Positions 43,578 through 51,713 of a DNA stretch of 64,000 bases are shown one piece after another. Every line of letters begins with the position of its first letter. Positions within the stretch are counted from its first letter, which is position 1. Where the stretch lies: the NCBI GenBank assembly GCA_002392405.1, contig DGGY01000019.1, positions 1-64,000 on the forward strand. The letters are read 5' to 3'. Both the position numbers and the translations under genes were made by a program. Under the pieces are notes generated by a model. That model saw nothing but the letters and a program-made list of their open reading frames with translations. It was not told the origin of the DNA and searched no databases. This DNA is from Treponema sp. UBA3862. Its GTDB lineage: Bacteria > Spirochaetota > Spirochaetia > Treponematales > Treponemataceae.

Positions 43578-44531
43578 TTAAAGATCAGCTGGAAGAGTAA
43601 TTCCAAGAGCCTTTTCAGTTTCTTCGTTCTTAGAGAAGTCACATTTTTCAATGTACTGAATCGGCATGTCTGCAGGGTTAGCACCCTTCTTTAAGATTTC
43701 AACAGCCATTGCAGCAGTCTGTTTTCCAAGTTCATAGTAGTTGATACCGTATGTACAAAGACCGCCTGACTGAACCATTCCGTCTTCACCACAGATTACA
43801 GGAATCTTGTTTTCTGTAGCAACCATAGCAACTGTAGCCATACCTGCAGCGAGCATGTTGTCTGTAGGAACATAAATTGCGTCTACTTTTCCAACAAGGC
43901 TCTGAACTACCTGCTGGATTTCATTTGAGTTAGAAACTGAACCGAGAGTATAAGCAAGACCTTCGTCTGTACATGCAGCTTTTGCAAGTTCAATCTGGAA
44001 GAGTGAGTTCTGTTCGCTTGAGCAGAAAAGAAGTCCTACATTTTTTGCTTCCGGAACAATCTTTTTAAGAAGCTTAATCTGCTGAGAAACAGGTGTAAGG
44101 TCTGATGTACCGGAAACATTTGTTTCTGGTTTTGCATTTGACTTTACGAGTTTTGCAGATTCAGGATCTGTAACTGAAGAAACAAGAATAGGGATTTCTG
44201 ATGTAAGGTTTGCAACAGCCTGAGCAGCAGGAGTTGCAATAGCAAAGATAAGGTCATCTTTGTCGTTTACAAGTTTGTTTGCGATTGTAACACAGTTGCC
44301 CTGGTCTCCCTGAGCGTTGTGCATGTCAATTGAAATAGTTTTTCCGTCAACAAGTCCTGCTTCAGCAAGACCATCGATAAATCCCTTGCAGTTACTGTCG
44401 AGGGCTGGGTGTTCAACAAGCTGGATAATACCGATTTTAAATACTTTGTCCGAAGAAGGTTTCTTTGAACAGCCGGAAAGTGCAAGACCTGCAACAGCAA
44501 TTGCAGTCATTACAGCAGCAATTTTTTTCAT
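43578..44531 (-). CDS. ABC_sub_bind family substrate-binding lipoprotein (TrpX-type)
   Basis: 317 residues with lipobox ALSGCSK (Cys about 21). The two-lobed periplasmic binding protein has the family landmarks FKIGIIQLVEHPALDSNCKG, NLTSEIPILVSSVTDPESAK, NVSGTSDLTPVSQQI and VPVICGEDGMVQSGGLCTYG-like sequence. It belongs to the same transporter family as the permease and ATPase at 35318-37040 (TrpXYZ, reported for tryptophan and tyrosine), but is encoded 6.5 kb away. AAGGAG precedes the ATG. Confidence 0.87.
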   Translation of the reverse strand: MKKIAAVMTAIAVAGLALSGCSKKPSSDKVFKIGIIQLVEHPALDSNCKGFIDGLAEAGLVDGKTISIDMHNAQGDQGNCVTIANKLVNDKDDLIFAIATPAAQAVANLTSEIPILVSSVTDPESAKLVKSNAKPETNVSGTSDLTPVSQQIKLLKKIVPEAKNVGLLFCSSEQNSLFQIELAKAACTDEGLAYTLGSVSNSNEIQQVVQSLVGKVDAIYVPTDNMLAAGMATVAMVATENKIPVICGEDGMVQSGGLCTYGINYYELGKQTAAMAVEILKKGANPADMPIQYIEKCDFSKNEETEKALGITLPADL

Positions 44532-44690
44532 TTTTTATATCTCCTTTTTAATGAAAACTCACTTATAAAAAGTGCATAAAATAAATTATAAAGTCCTTTT
44601 CAGGATAGGTCAAATTTGTGTTTCTATTTAGAGCATCAAAACATTAATTCATAAGGGATTTTGAGTACCAGGTAAAAACTTAAGAATATT

Positions 44691-45278
44691 TCAGCGGATT
44701 ACAGTTTTTCCGTTTGTAAGGTCAAAAATTTTTGAAGTGAACTCTTCTTTTTTCTCTATGGCAATATTTCCTTTTACCGTTACAAGTTCACCAAAGTCTT
44801 CTTCAACATCGTAAAGCGTGTAATCTGAAAGTATTTTTTTTACTGCCTGATAAGTCTGATAATCTGCTTTGATTTCAAAATCAGTTTTTTCTACAAATTC
44901 TTCAAAAACAGTTGTCTCAAGAACAGCCTTAACACTCTCTCCATAGGCATGAACAAGACCCCCTGTCCCTAAAAGAGTTCCGCCGAACCAGCGGGTAACA
45001 GTTACAAGAACATTTGTTACACCCCTGCCCTTTAAGACATCAAGCATGGGTCTTCCGGCAGTTCCACCGGGCTCACCGTCATCGCTCATTCCCATAACTT
45101 CAGCATCTTTGCCTGCAATAAAAGCATGACAGACATGAGTTGCATCGGCATATTTAGTTTTCTGGCTTTTTATAATTGTACGGACTTCATTCTGTGAACT
45201 GATTATAAAGGACTGGGCAAGAAAGCGTGAACCTTTTATTACAAGCTGCGCCTCAGAAGTCTTTACAGGAACAAGCAT
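44691..45278 (-). CDS. yigZ: YigZ/IMPACT family protein
   Basis: 195 residues with the UPF0029/IMPACT signature: DATHVCHAFIAG, SDDGEPGGTAGRPML and VTRWFGGTLLGTGGLVHAYG. The family is widespread; members bind nucleic acid-like ligands and the eukaryotic homologue regulates translation, but the bacterial function is not settled. Its start codon directly follows the stop of the membrane protein upstream, so it belongs to the parE-parC operon by spacing. Confidence 0.92.
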   Translation of the reverse strand: MLVPVKTSEAQLVIKGSRFLAQSFIISSQNEVRTIIKSQKTKYADATHVCHAFIAGKDAEVMGMSDDGEPGGTAGRPMLDVLKGRGVTNVLVTVTRWFGGTLLGTGGLVHAYGESVKAVLETTVFEEFVEKTDFEIKADYQTYQAVKKILSDYTLYDVEEDFGELVTVKGNIAIEKKEEFTSKIFDLTNGKTVIR

Positions 45279-46166
45279 TTACTGTCTTTCCTGTTCATTT
45301 AAATCATCATCTGAATCTTTTTTAAGGCTCACGATGATTTCGATTTTAGGCTTAACAAGTTCATCATAAAAAACAGGCACAGAAAGGAACATGAGCGTAA
45401 CTGCTTTATAAATGTTAATAAAATACAGAAGAGCGAAAACCGTGCTCAAAACTTTAAGGATAAAAGACGTACCGTCATCAGAAAATGTAAGTCCGACGCC
45501 AAAATAAAAGGAAGCAAGCACCATATTGCGTCCGCCTGCCCTCAAAATAAAAAGAATTAAACTGAAAAAATTAGAAAGAGAAAGTTTTGCACTTACAAAG
45601 GCTGCCTTAAAAACAGACCAGGCTGGATTTGAATATCTTACAAAAACAAGAAAAATCTGAGGAAACAGAAAAAGCAGCATTAAAACCAGTACACTTCCGC
45701 CTGCAATAAGATAAAGCATGGAGGAAGAAACTTTTTCACTCAGAGTATTAATTATTCCCGGGTTTAAGCTTTCTGCTATATTGATTATTAATACCATAAG
45801 TCCGCTTGCCGCTGCAGTTAGGACAGTACAGAGGGCTGCAGGAGGTGCAAACTGACGGAATCTCCTGAAACCGTAGAAAAGAAATCCAAAAGTTACGAAC
45901 TCATCTTTTACCATACGGTAAAGCATTACAAGAAAGCCATTTAAAAGCAGGAACCACAAAAATATCCCTGCAAATAAAATCAGGTAAACAAGAAAAACAA
46001 AATGAAGAACTTCAGACTTTTTAGCTGCAAGAAGCAGAGCACCGCCGCCGAAAAAAGCAGAAATTCCTGACTGAAGCATAACAAGCACAAACAGCGAGAC
46101 AAAGGCCTTGGTCAGATTTTTATGAGAAACATCTTTGAGTTTTTGTAACATTGCAGGATTTTTCAA
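45279..46166 (-). CDS. Hypothetical polytopic membrane protein
   Basis: 295 residues with about six transmembrane helices (for example LTKAFVSLFVLVMLQSGISA, FVFLVYLILFAGIFLWFLLL, MLYLIAGGSVLVLMLLFLFP) and a charged cytoplasmic tail. The membrane-rich layout resembles glycerophosphodiester-like or DUF975-type proteins, but no signature is clear. It sits between parC and yigZ with no gaps (start one nt after parC's stop), so it is co-transcribed with topoisomerase IV genes. Function unknown. Confidence 0.6.
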   Translation of the reverse strand: MKNPAMLQKLKDVSHKNLTKAFVSLFVLVMLQSGISAFFGGGALLLAAKKSEVLHFVFLVYLILFAGIFLWFLLLNGFLVMLYRMVKDEFVTFGFLFYGFRRFRQFAPPAALCTVLTAAASGLMVLIINIAESLNPGIINTLSEKVSSSMLYLIAGGSVLVLMLLFLFPQIFLVFVRYSNPAWSVFKAAFVSAKLSLSNFFSLILFILRAGGRNMVLASFYFGVGLTFSDDGTSFILKVLSTVFALLYFINIYKAVTLMFLSVPVFYDELVKPKIEIIVSLKKDSDDDLNEQERQ

Positions 46167-48107
46167 TTAATTAAACAGCTCCATCTGTGCACCGTCAACC
46201 TTAATTGACTCAACTTCCTTTGCGGCAAGCCTTACACCAAGAGTTTTAATTCCCTTCTCTTCAAAGTCCTGAGCCTTGAAAGCTTCTTCAAGCACTTTTA
46301 CGCGGGGCTTTTTTTCATAGTTGAGGGTAAAACTGAATTTTTCCCTTGTATCTACATGAAGAACTTCCATTCCGTCAGGAGCAATAAAATAGTCACGGTT
46401 CATAATCCAGCTTGGAATACGGCATCTTTTTATAAAACAGTATTTTGTTTTAGGGTCACGGAAAATAACCGTAAAGAGAATATTGTTGATGATTTCCTTT
46501 TCAGCAATTTCACAGAACCACATTCCTTTGTCTACGAACATCTTCTGAGGAACATCGCAGACTGAGTAAACGCCGCTTCTGCGCATAACAAGGATTCTGT
46601 CGTATGGTGACACTTTTTTAAGTTCCTGACCGCCTGAAACATTGATTCCAAGGTAACCCTTTTCATCATAGCGCAGGCTCTGGTCTGATTTTGCAACAGC
46701 CTTAACGTCAACGGCAGAAAAACTTGTAACTGTAGTTTTTCTTACAAGCATTTCAGGAGAAAGTTTCTTGAATTTTTCAAGCATGCCGCCCAGGTAATCA
46801 ATTGCACAGCCTGTAAGGTTCTTTAAGAGTTTTGCAATTTCCTTTAAGCGGGCATTGATTGCTGCAACTTCTTCACGGTTTTTATTGATGTCGTAAAGAG
46901 AGATGCGGCGGATAGGAATCTGTAAGAGATGATCTACATCTTCATCTGTTATAGGGCGGATAAGTTCTGCCTTGAAGGGAACAAAGCCCTTGTAAACAGC
47001 CTTGATTACATCTTCCTGAGTCTTTTTTGTTTCGATTGCCTTGTAAATACGCTCTTCAATAAAGATTCTCTCAAGGGTGCGGATATGAAGCTTATCCATA
47101 AGCTGGCCGCGCTCATACTCAAGTTCTTCCTTGATGATGCCGGTAAGTTTCTGTGCGTAATACTTTATTATTTCTGTTGCAGACATGGCAACCGGCATAT
47201 TGTCTTTAATGACAAGCATCTGACAGGAAATGGATTTTTCACAGTCAGTATAGGCGTAAAGACTGTCTATAACATCCTTTGTATAAACTCCCCGCGGAAG
47301 ACGGATTTCAATACAGCAGTGATCGGTTGTAAAGTTATCAACCGAACTGATTTTAATTTTTCCTGCCTTATACGCAGAGTCAATTGATTCAAGAAGGCTC
47401 TTTGCGTTTGTATCAAGAGGGAGTTCTGTAATTACGATTTTTTTCTCGTCAGAAGTATCAAACTTAGCGCGGGTAACGATTTTTCCGTTGCCGTCGTTGT
47501 AATTGCTTACATCAATAAGGCCGCCTGTAGAAACATCAGGATAAATCTTAAATTTTTCTCCTTTAAGGCACTTGATTTCTGCATCAATTACTTCCTTAAG
47601 ATTGTAAGGCAGAATCTTTGTACTCATGCCGACAGCAATACCTTCAGCGCCCATAATCAGCGCAAGAGGAATTTTTGCACGGTAAACTTCAGGCTCTTCG
47701 TCGCGTCCGTCATAATTTGGTACATAGTGAGTAATATTGTGATTTGTTACAAGAAAATCTTTTGCCAGGGGATGAATACGGCACTCAATGTAACGTCCGG
47801 CAGATGCACCGTCTCCGGTGTATTTATTACCGAAGTTTCCCTGTTTTTCAATAAAAATTTCTTTGTTTGCAAGATTTACAAGAGCTCCGTAAATTGAAGC
47901 GTCTCCATGCGGGTGATACTTCATCGTACGTCCGACAACAAAGCTTACCTTCTGAAAATAACCGTCATCTACTTCAAATAAAGTATGCATGATGCGGCGC
48001 TGTACCGGCTTAAGTCCGTCTTCAAGATCAGGAATAGCCCTGTCACGGATTACATAAGAAGCATATTCAATAAAGTTTTTGTCGAATAAGTTTTTAACAA
48101 AGGCCAT
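46167..48107 (-). CDS. parC: DNA topoisomerase IV subunit A
   Basis: 646 residues. The breakage-reunion domain is clear: DGLKPVQRRIMHTL, the quinolone-resistance region KYHPHGDASIYGAL, and the catalytic Tyr106 in GRYIECRIHPLAK, followed by GAEGIAVGMSTKI. The protein is short because the C-terminal beta-pinwheel is reduced, a form found in spirochaete and Bacteroidetes ParC proteins. It opens DNA for decatenation with the ParE encoded nine nt upstream. parE-parC are in one operon with a membrane protein and yigZ. Confidence 0.93.
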   Translation of the reverse strand: MAFVKNLFDKNFIEYASYVIRDRAIPDLEDGLKPVQRRIMHTLFEVDDGYFQKVSFVVGRTMKYHPHGDASIYGALVNLANKEIFIEKQGNFGNKYTGDGASAGRYIECRIHPLAKDFLVTNHNITHYVPNYDGRDEEPEVYRAKIPLALIMGAEGIAVGMSTKILPYNLKEVIDAEIKCLKGEKFKIYPDVSTGGLIDVSNYNDGNGKIVTRAKFDTSDEKKIVITELPLDTNAKSLLESIDSAYKAGKIKISSVDNFTTDHCCIEIRLPRGVYTKDVIDSLYAYTDCEKSISCQMLVIKDNMPVAMSATEIIKYYAQKLTGIIKEELEYERGQLMDKLHIRTLERIFIEERIYKAIETKKTQEDVIKAVYKGFVPFKAELIRPITDEDVDHLLQIPIRRISLYDINKNREEVAAINARLKEIAKLLKNLTGCAIDYLGGMLEKFKKLSPEMLVRKTTVTSFSAVDVKAVAKSDQSLRYDEKGYLGINVSGGQELKKVSPYDRILVMRRSGVYSVCDVPQKMFVDKGMWFCEIAEKEIINNILFTVIFRDPKTKYCFIKRCRIPSWIMNRDYFIAPDGMEVLHVDTREKFSFTLNYEKKPRVKVLEEAFKAQDFEEKGIKTLGVRLAAKEVESIKVDGAQMELFN

Positions 48108-48116
48108 ATTCTTTTC

Positions 48117-50375
48117 CTATACGTCAATTTCTGCATTACTCAGCAGATGCTGTTCAATAAAGGTTCTGCGTTCAGGGGTATTTTTGCCCATATAGAACGA
48201 CAGAAGCTGCGGAATGATTTTTAACTGACTTACTTCAATCGGTGTAAGACGCATTGTTGCAGGATCAATAAACTGACGGAACTCACTGGGGTTGATTTCA
48301 CCAAGACCTTTAAAGCGGCTTGTTTCGCAGTTTTTACCCATTTTAAGCTGGGCCTTATCCCTTTCATCCTCTGAATAGCAGTATACGTTATCTTTTTTAG
48401 TGCGCACGCGGAACAAAGGTGTTTCAAGGATGCACACTCTTCCGCTTGTTACAAGTTCCTCAAAATAGCCCAGGAAGAAGGTAAGCAGAAGGTTTCTGAT
48501 GTGGAATCCGTCGTTATCGGCATCGGTTGCAATTACGATTTTTGAGTAACGCAGGTCTTCTACAGAGTTTTCAATTCCAAGGGCGCGCATGAGCTGAAAA
48601 AGTTCATCATTTTTATAGATATCTGTCTGTTTTTTGCCGTACATATTTTCAGGTTTACCGCGCAGACGGAAAATTGCCTGTGTATTCGGATCACGACTGT
48701 GTGTCATTACACCTGCCGCAGAGTCTCCTTCCGTAATAAAAATCATTGAATTTTCACCCTTAGGTCCGTCTTCTACATGGAAGCGGCAGTCATCAAGTTT
48801 AGGAATACGGATGCTGACTTTTTTAGCAGCCTCTTTAGCTTCTTTTTTAACTGCAGAAAGTTCTGTACGGAGTTTTTCGTTTGCTTCGATTTTTTTCTGA
48901 AGCATGTCGGCAGCCTTAGGATTTTTATGAAGCCAGTCATCAAGACCTGACTGAACTTCCCCCACTACCCACTGACGGATGTCAGTATTGCCCAGCTTGT
49001 TTTTTGTCTGGCTTTCAAAAACAGGATCCTTGACTTTTACAAGAACTGCGGCAGTAATTCCTTCACGGATATCTTCAGACTTATAGTTTTCCTGGAAGAA
49101 CTCATTTACACCTTTGATAAAGCCTTCCTTAAAGGCCTGAAGGTGTGTACCGCCGTCTGAAGTATACTGACCGTTTACGAATGAAAAATAATTTTCACCG
49201 TAGGAATTTGTATGTGTAAAGGCAAACTTTAAATGAAGTCCGTCATAACTTCCGATAGGATAAATTGTGTCAGATTCAAGTTCTTTCTGCAGAAGGTCTA
49301 AAAGGCCGTTCTGACTGGTAAAAGGCTGGCCGTTAAGGGTGATTGTAAGCCCTGCATTTAAGTAAGCATAATTCCAGAGGCGTTTTTCAACAAATTCCAT
49401 ATTGAAACTGTACTTACCGAAAATTGTCTCATCAGGAACAAATTCAAAATATGTTCCGTTCTTCATCGGCTTTGCAAGCTTTACATTCTTCTTTTCTGAT
49501 TTAAGTTTTCCCTGTTCAAAAACAGCTTCAGTTGCATAACCGTCACGGATGGCAATTACCTTAAAATATGAAGAAAGGGCATTTACGGCTTTTGTACCTA
49601 CACCGTTCATACCCACAGAAAACTGGAAAACATCATCATTGTATTTTGCACCCGTGTTAATCTGGCTTACACATTCAACAACTTTACCAAGCGGAATACC
49701 GCGGCCGTAGTCACGCACCTTAACACGGTTATCTGCAATCTGAATATCGATTCTGTTACCGAAACCTACGATAAATTCATCAATCGAGTTATCGATAATT
49801 TCCTTTAAGAGGACATAGATACCGTCATTCTGATTTGAACCGTCCCCCAGGCGTCCGATATACATACCTGAACGAAGGCGGATGTGTTCAAGGGCATCAA
49901 GATGCTTAATCTGAGAATCATCGTAGGAAGCAAGTTTTTTTCCTTCGTTTTTGAGGGAAGGATCGGCAGCTTTTGCCGCAGCAAGATTTTTTGCAGACTG
50001 CTCGGCAGTTGTACCGCGTTTAACGGCAGTCTTTTCTTCGGTTTTCTTTACGGCTGCCTTTGTCTTGGCATTATCCCAGGCACGGAAAGTTCCGTTTTCA
50101 TCAATTCCTGCAACAGGCTTTTTTGCTTTTGAAGAAGCGGCTGTTTTTGCCGGAGCTTTTGAAGCGGCAGTCTTTACTGAAGATGCTTTGGTCTCAGGCT
50201 TTGAAGCCGGTTTTTCTGCAGGCTTTGAAGCAGGCTTTATAGCCGATTTTGCAGCAGGCTTTGAAGCAGGCTTTAAAGCCGTTTTTGCAGGAGCCTTTGA
50301 AGCTGCTGCACTAGTCTTAGAAGCAGTCTTTTTTAAAGACGAAACTGCTTTTTTTGAATCTGTTGTTCCACCCAT
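48117..50375 (-). CDS. parE: DNA topoisomerase IV subunit B with histone-H1-like N-terminal tail
   Basis: 752 residues from the ATG at 50375, seven nt after TATAAT; an ATG at 50384 lies inside the -10 box and is rejected. The first 150 residues are a Lys/Ala/Pro/Ser-rich low-complexity tail with KPASKPAxK-type repeats, like histone H1 or Hc1 C-termini. The GHKL ATPase follows (YDDSQIKHLDALEHIRLRSG, KEIIDNSIDEF, MNGVGTKAVNALS), then the transducer and TOPRIM domains (ITEGDSAAG; ATDADNDGFHIRNLL). ParE binds ATP and drives strand passage with ParC. The positively charged tail may add DNA binding. Confidence 0.9.
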   Translation of the reverse strand: MGGTTDSKKAVSSLKKTASKTSAAASKAPAKTALKPASKPAAKSAIKPASKPAEKPASKPETKASSVKTAASKAPAKTAASSKAKKPVAGIDENGTFRAWDNAKTKAAVKKTEEKTAVKRGTTAEQSAKNLAAAKAADPSLKNEGKKLASYDDSQIKHLDALEHIRLRSGMYIGRLGDGSNQNDGIYVLLKEIIDNSIDEFIVGFGNRIDIQIADNRVKVRDYGRGIPLGKVVECVSQINTGAKYNDDVFQFSVGMNGVGTKAVNALSSYFKVIAIRDGYATEAVFEQGKLKSEKKNVKLAKPMKNGTYFEFVPDETIFGKYSFNMEFVEKRLWNYAYLNAGLTITLNGQPFTSQNGLLDLLQKELESDTIYPIGSYDGLHLKFAFTHTNSYGENYFSFVNGQYTSDGGTHLQAFKEGFIKGVNEFFQENYKSEDIREGITAAVLVKVKDPVFESQTKNKLGNTDIRQWVVGEVQSGLDDWLHKNPKAADMLQKKIEANEKLRTELSAVKKEAKEAAKKVSIRIPKLDDCRFHVEDGPKGENSMIFITEGDSAAGVMTHSRDPNTQAIFRLRGKPENMYGKKQTDIYKNDELFQLMRALGIENSVEDLRYSKIVIATDADNDGFHIRNLLLTFFLGYFEELVTSGRVCILETPLFRVRTKKDNVYCYSEDERDKAQLKMGKNCETSRFKGLGEINPSEFRQFIDPATMRLTPIEVSQLKIIPQLLSFYMGKNTPERRTFIEQHLLSNAEIDV

Positions 50376-50382
50376 AACTATC

Positions 50383-50411
50383 ATTATAACGGGATTTTAG
50401 CAAACCGCCAA
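50383..50411 (-). promoter_or_regulatory. Leaderless promoter of parE
   Basis: Minus strand TTGGCG (50406-50411), 17-nt spacer, TATAAT (50383-50388), seven nt to ATG 50375. The -10 is part of an 11-bp inverted repeat. Confidence 0.7.
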
Positions 50412-50432
50412 GACTTTAAAACCCGTTATAAT
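50383..50432. repeat. 11-bp inverted repeat flanking the parE promoter
   Basis: ATTATAACGGG (50383-50393) and CCCGTTATAAT (50422-50432) are exact complements, with 28 bp between. The left arm contains the parE -10 box. It may be an operator, or a hairpin terminating the upstream HD gene. Confidence 0.65.
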
Positions 50433-51490
50433 ATTTTTACGGCTCCAAAAGGCGTATCTTTAAAAGAAAGATAAGATTCAATTTTTTTATATGCACGGGC
50501 ACTGACTTTAGAAAGGCGGACGAAACTGCCGTCAGAACTTTTTACAAGCGGGTCAATCCAGCGCTTTTTTACCTCAATATTTACAGAATACCACTCAGGC
50601 CCCGGTTCACTTTCAAGATGTTCGATAGAAGTCATAGTACGCCATTTTTTAATGAGTGCAGAAAGATAATTGTCATTTTTTAAAGCATAGTCATCAAAGA
50701 CAGCGGTAAGCCTCTTCTCAGAAAAAGTAAAACAGTCGTGTTCACTTATAATCTTTTCTTTCAGTGCAAGATTTACGATTTTACCGAGCATGTTAAGGGC
50801 AAGTTTATTTTCGTTTTTCTGAAGCAGAAAGGCACAGTCAATAAAACCTTCCGTGTAAAGTTCAGCCGCTATTAAATCATTAAAGGCAAACTCGTCCTTC
50901 CCCGACTCATTTTTTACGACTGAAATTGAATTATACATTTCCTTAACTTCATCAAGTGTCCACACATGACCTTCAATCATATTTCCTAAAGCCATATTGC
51001 TGGGAAACATATATTCAAGTCTGTCAGCGCAGAGCTGGGGAATAGGACTGTCACACAGAGAATAAATATGATAATTACGGATTTCACAGACATTAATACT
51101 GTCCCGCGCTAAAAGAAAAGCCAGTTCAGGATCAAAAGTCAAAAGTTCAGAAGTCTGGGCCTCACTTTCTTCCTGTTTTAAGGCATCACCTTTACGAAAA
51201 TCATTTACATGAGAAAATGCACAGGTGGCAGCATCATGAAAAAGGCTTGCAAGAGTCTGTTTTTTATCTTTTGTAAAATGCCAGGTAATCAAAGCCGTAC
51301 CGATGCTGTGGTCAAGACGGCTGTAAAAAAATCTGTTGGAATAAAGGGAAGTCCAGTCAGTTCCGCACAAAAGCCCGATCCCGTCAAGATGCTGCAAAAC
51401 AGGAAGACTTATATATTCATTTAACCACTCAGGATAATCAGGGCAAAGAATTTTATGATAATCATCTGCAAAGGATTTTGTAAAAGACAT
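50426..51490 (-). CDS. HD-domain phosphohydrolase
   Basis: 354 residues. The HD metal site is present: YSRLDHSIGTALI, then ASLFHDAATCAFSHVNDF (HD pair and following His), and later CADRLEYMF. The overall layout resembles YdhJ/SAMHD1-like HD proteins that cleave nucleotides or phosphoesters; the substrate is not known. The ATG is six nt after TATTAT with TTGAAT 17 nt upstream and has no ribosome site, so a leaderless mRNA is likely. It runs into the parE promoter. Confidence 0.82.
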   Translation of the reverse strand: MSFTKSFADDYHKILCPDYPEWLNEYISLPVLQHLDGIGLLCGTDWTSLYSNRFFYSRLDHSIGTALITWHFTKDKKQTLASLFHDAATCAFSHVNDFRKGDALKQEESEAQTSELLTFDPELAFLLARDSINVCEIRNYHIYSLCDSPIPQLCADRLEYMFPSNMALGNMIEGHVWTLDEVKEMYNSISVVKNESGKDEFAFNDLIAAELYTEGFIDCAFLLQKNENKLALNMLGKIVNLALKEKIISEHDCFTFSEKRLTAVFDDYALKNDNYLSALIKKWRTMTSIEHLESEPGPEWYSVNIEVKKRWIDPLVKSSDGSFVRLSKVSARAYKKIESYLSFKDTPFGAVKIL

Positions 51491-51496
51491 GTGTGA

Positions 51497-51525
51497 ATAA
51501 TAGCCTTAAGAGGGGAAAAATTCAA
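51497..51525 (-). promoter_or_regulatory. Leaderless promoter of the HD gene at 51490
   Basis: Minus strand TTGAAT (51520-51525), 17-nt spacer, TATTAT (51497-51502), six nt, ATG. Confidence 0.68.
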
Positions 51526-51534
51526 TTTTACTCA

Positions 51535-51650
51535 AGAAAGCCTCCCCTTAGCGTCAGGGATTGTAAGCCCGAAGTCCCCCGGAAGGGGGATGAGCCGCCT
51601 TGACGGCGAAGGCTGAAAAGCCCGGCCCGCGCACGCGGGAGACGCCCGTA
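51535..51650. repeat. GC-rich intergenic segment, possible dispersed repeat
   Basis: About 115 bp with much higher G+C than the flanks, containing the small hairpin CCCCCGGAAGGGGG and the block GCCCGCGCACGCGGGAGACGCCC. No promoter, T-box or gene is seen within it. Its composition and position between genes resemble the GC-rich segments at 6739-6842 and about 19670-19690, so it may be a repeat family. Confidence 0.4.
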
Positions 51651-51673
51651 TTTTCTTTATTTTTGCAAAACTG

Positions 51674-51679
51674 TATAAT
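51674..51679 (+). promoter_or_regulatory. -10 box of leuS
   Basis: TATAAT 35 nt before the leuS ATG, with a T-rich region but no clear -35 about 17 nt upstream. The mRNA leader would contain GGAGG. Confidence 0.5.
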
Positions 51680-51713
51680 AAGAAAAAAATTAAATTTTCC
51701 GGAGGATTATTAA

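Noticed and set aside
50376..50384. Upstream ATG for parE
   Set aside because: It overlaps the -10 box of the promoter and cannot be in the transcript.
51491..51713. T-box or other riboswitch before leuS
   Set aside because: No T-box AGGGTGGNACCGCG-like element, no specifier loop and no terminator/antiterminator pair; only a GC-rich repeat-like block and a promoter.
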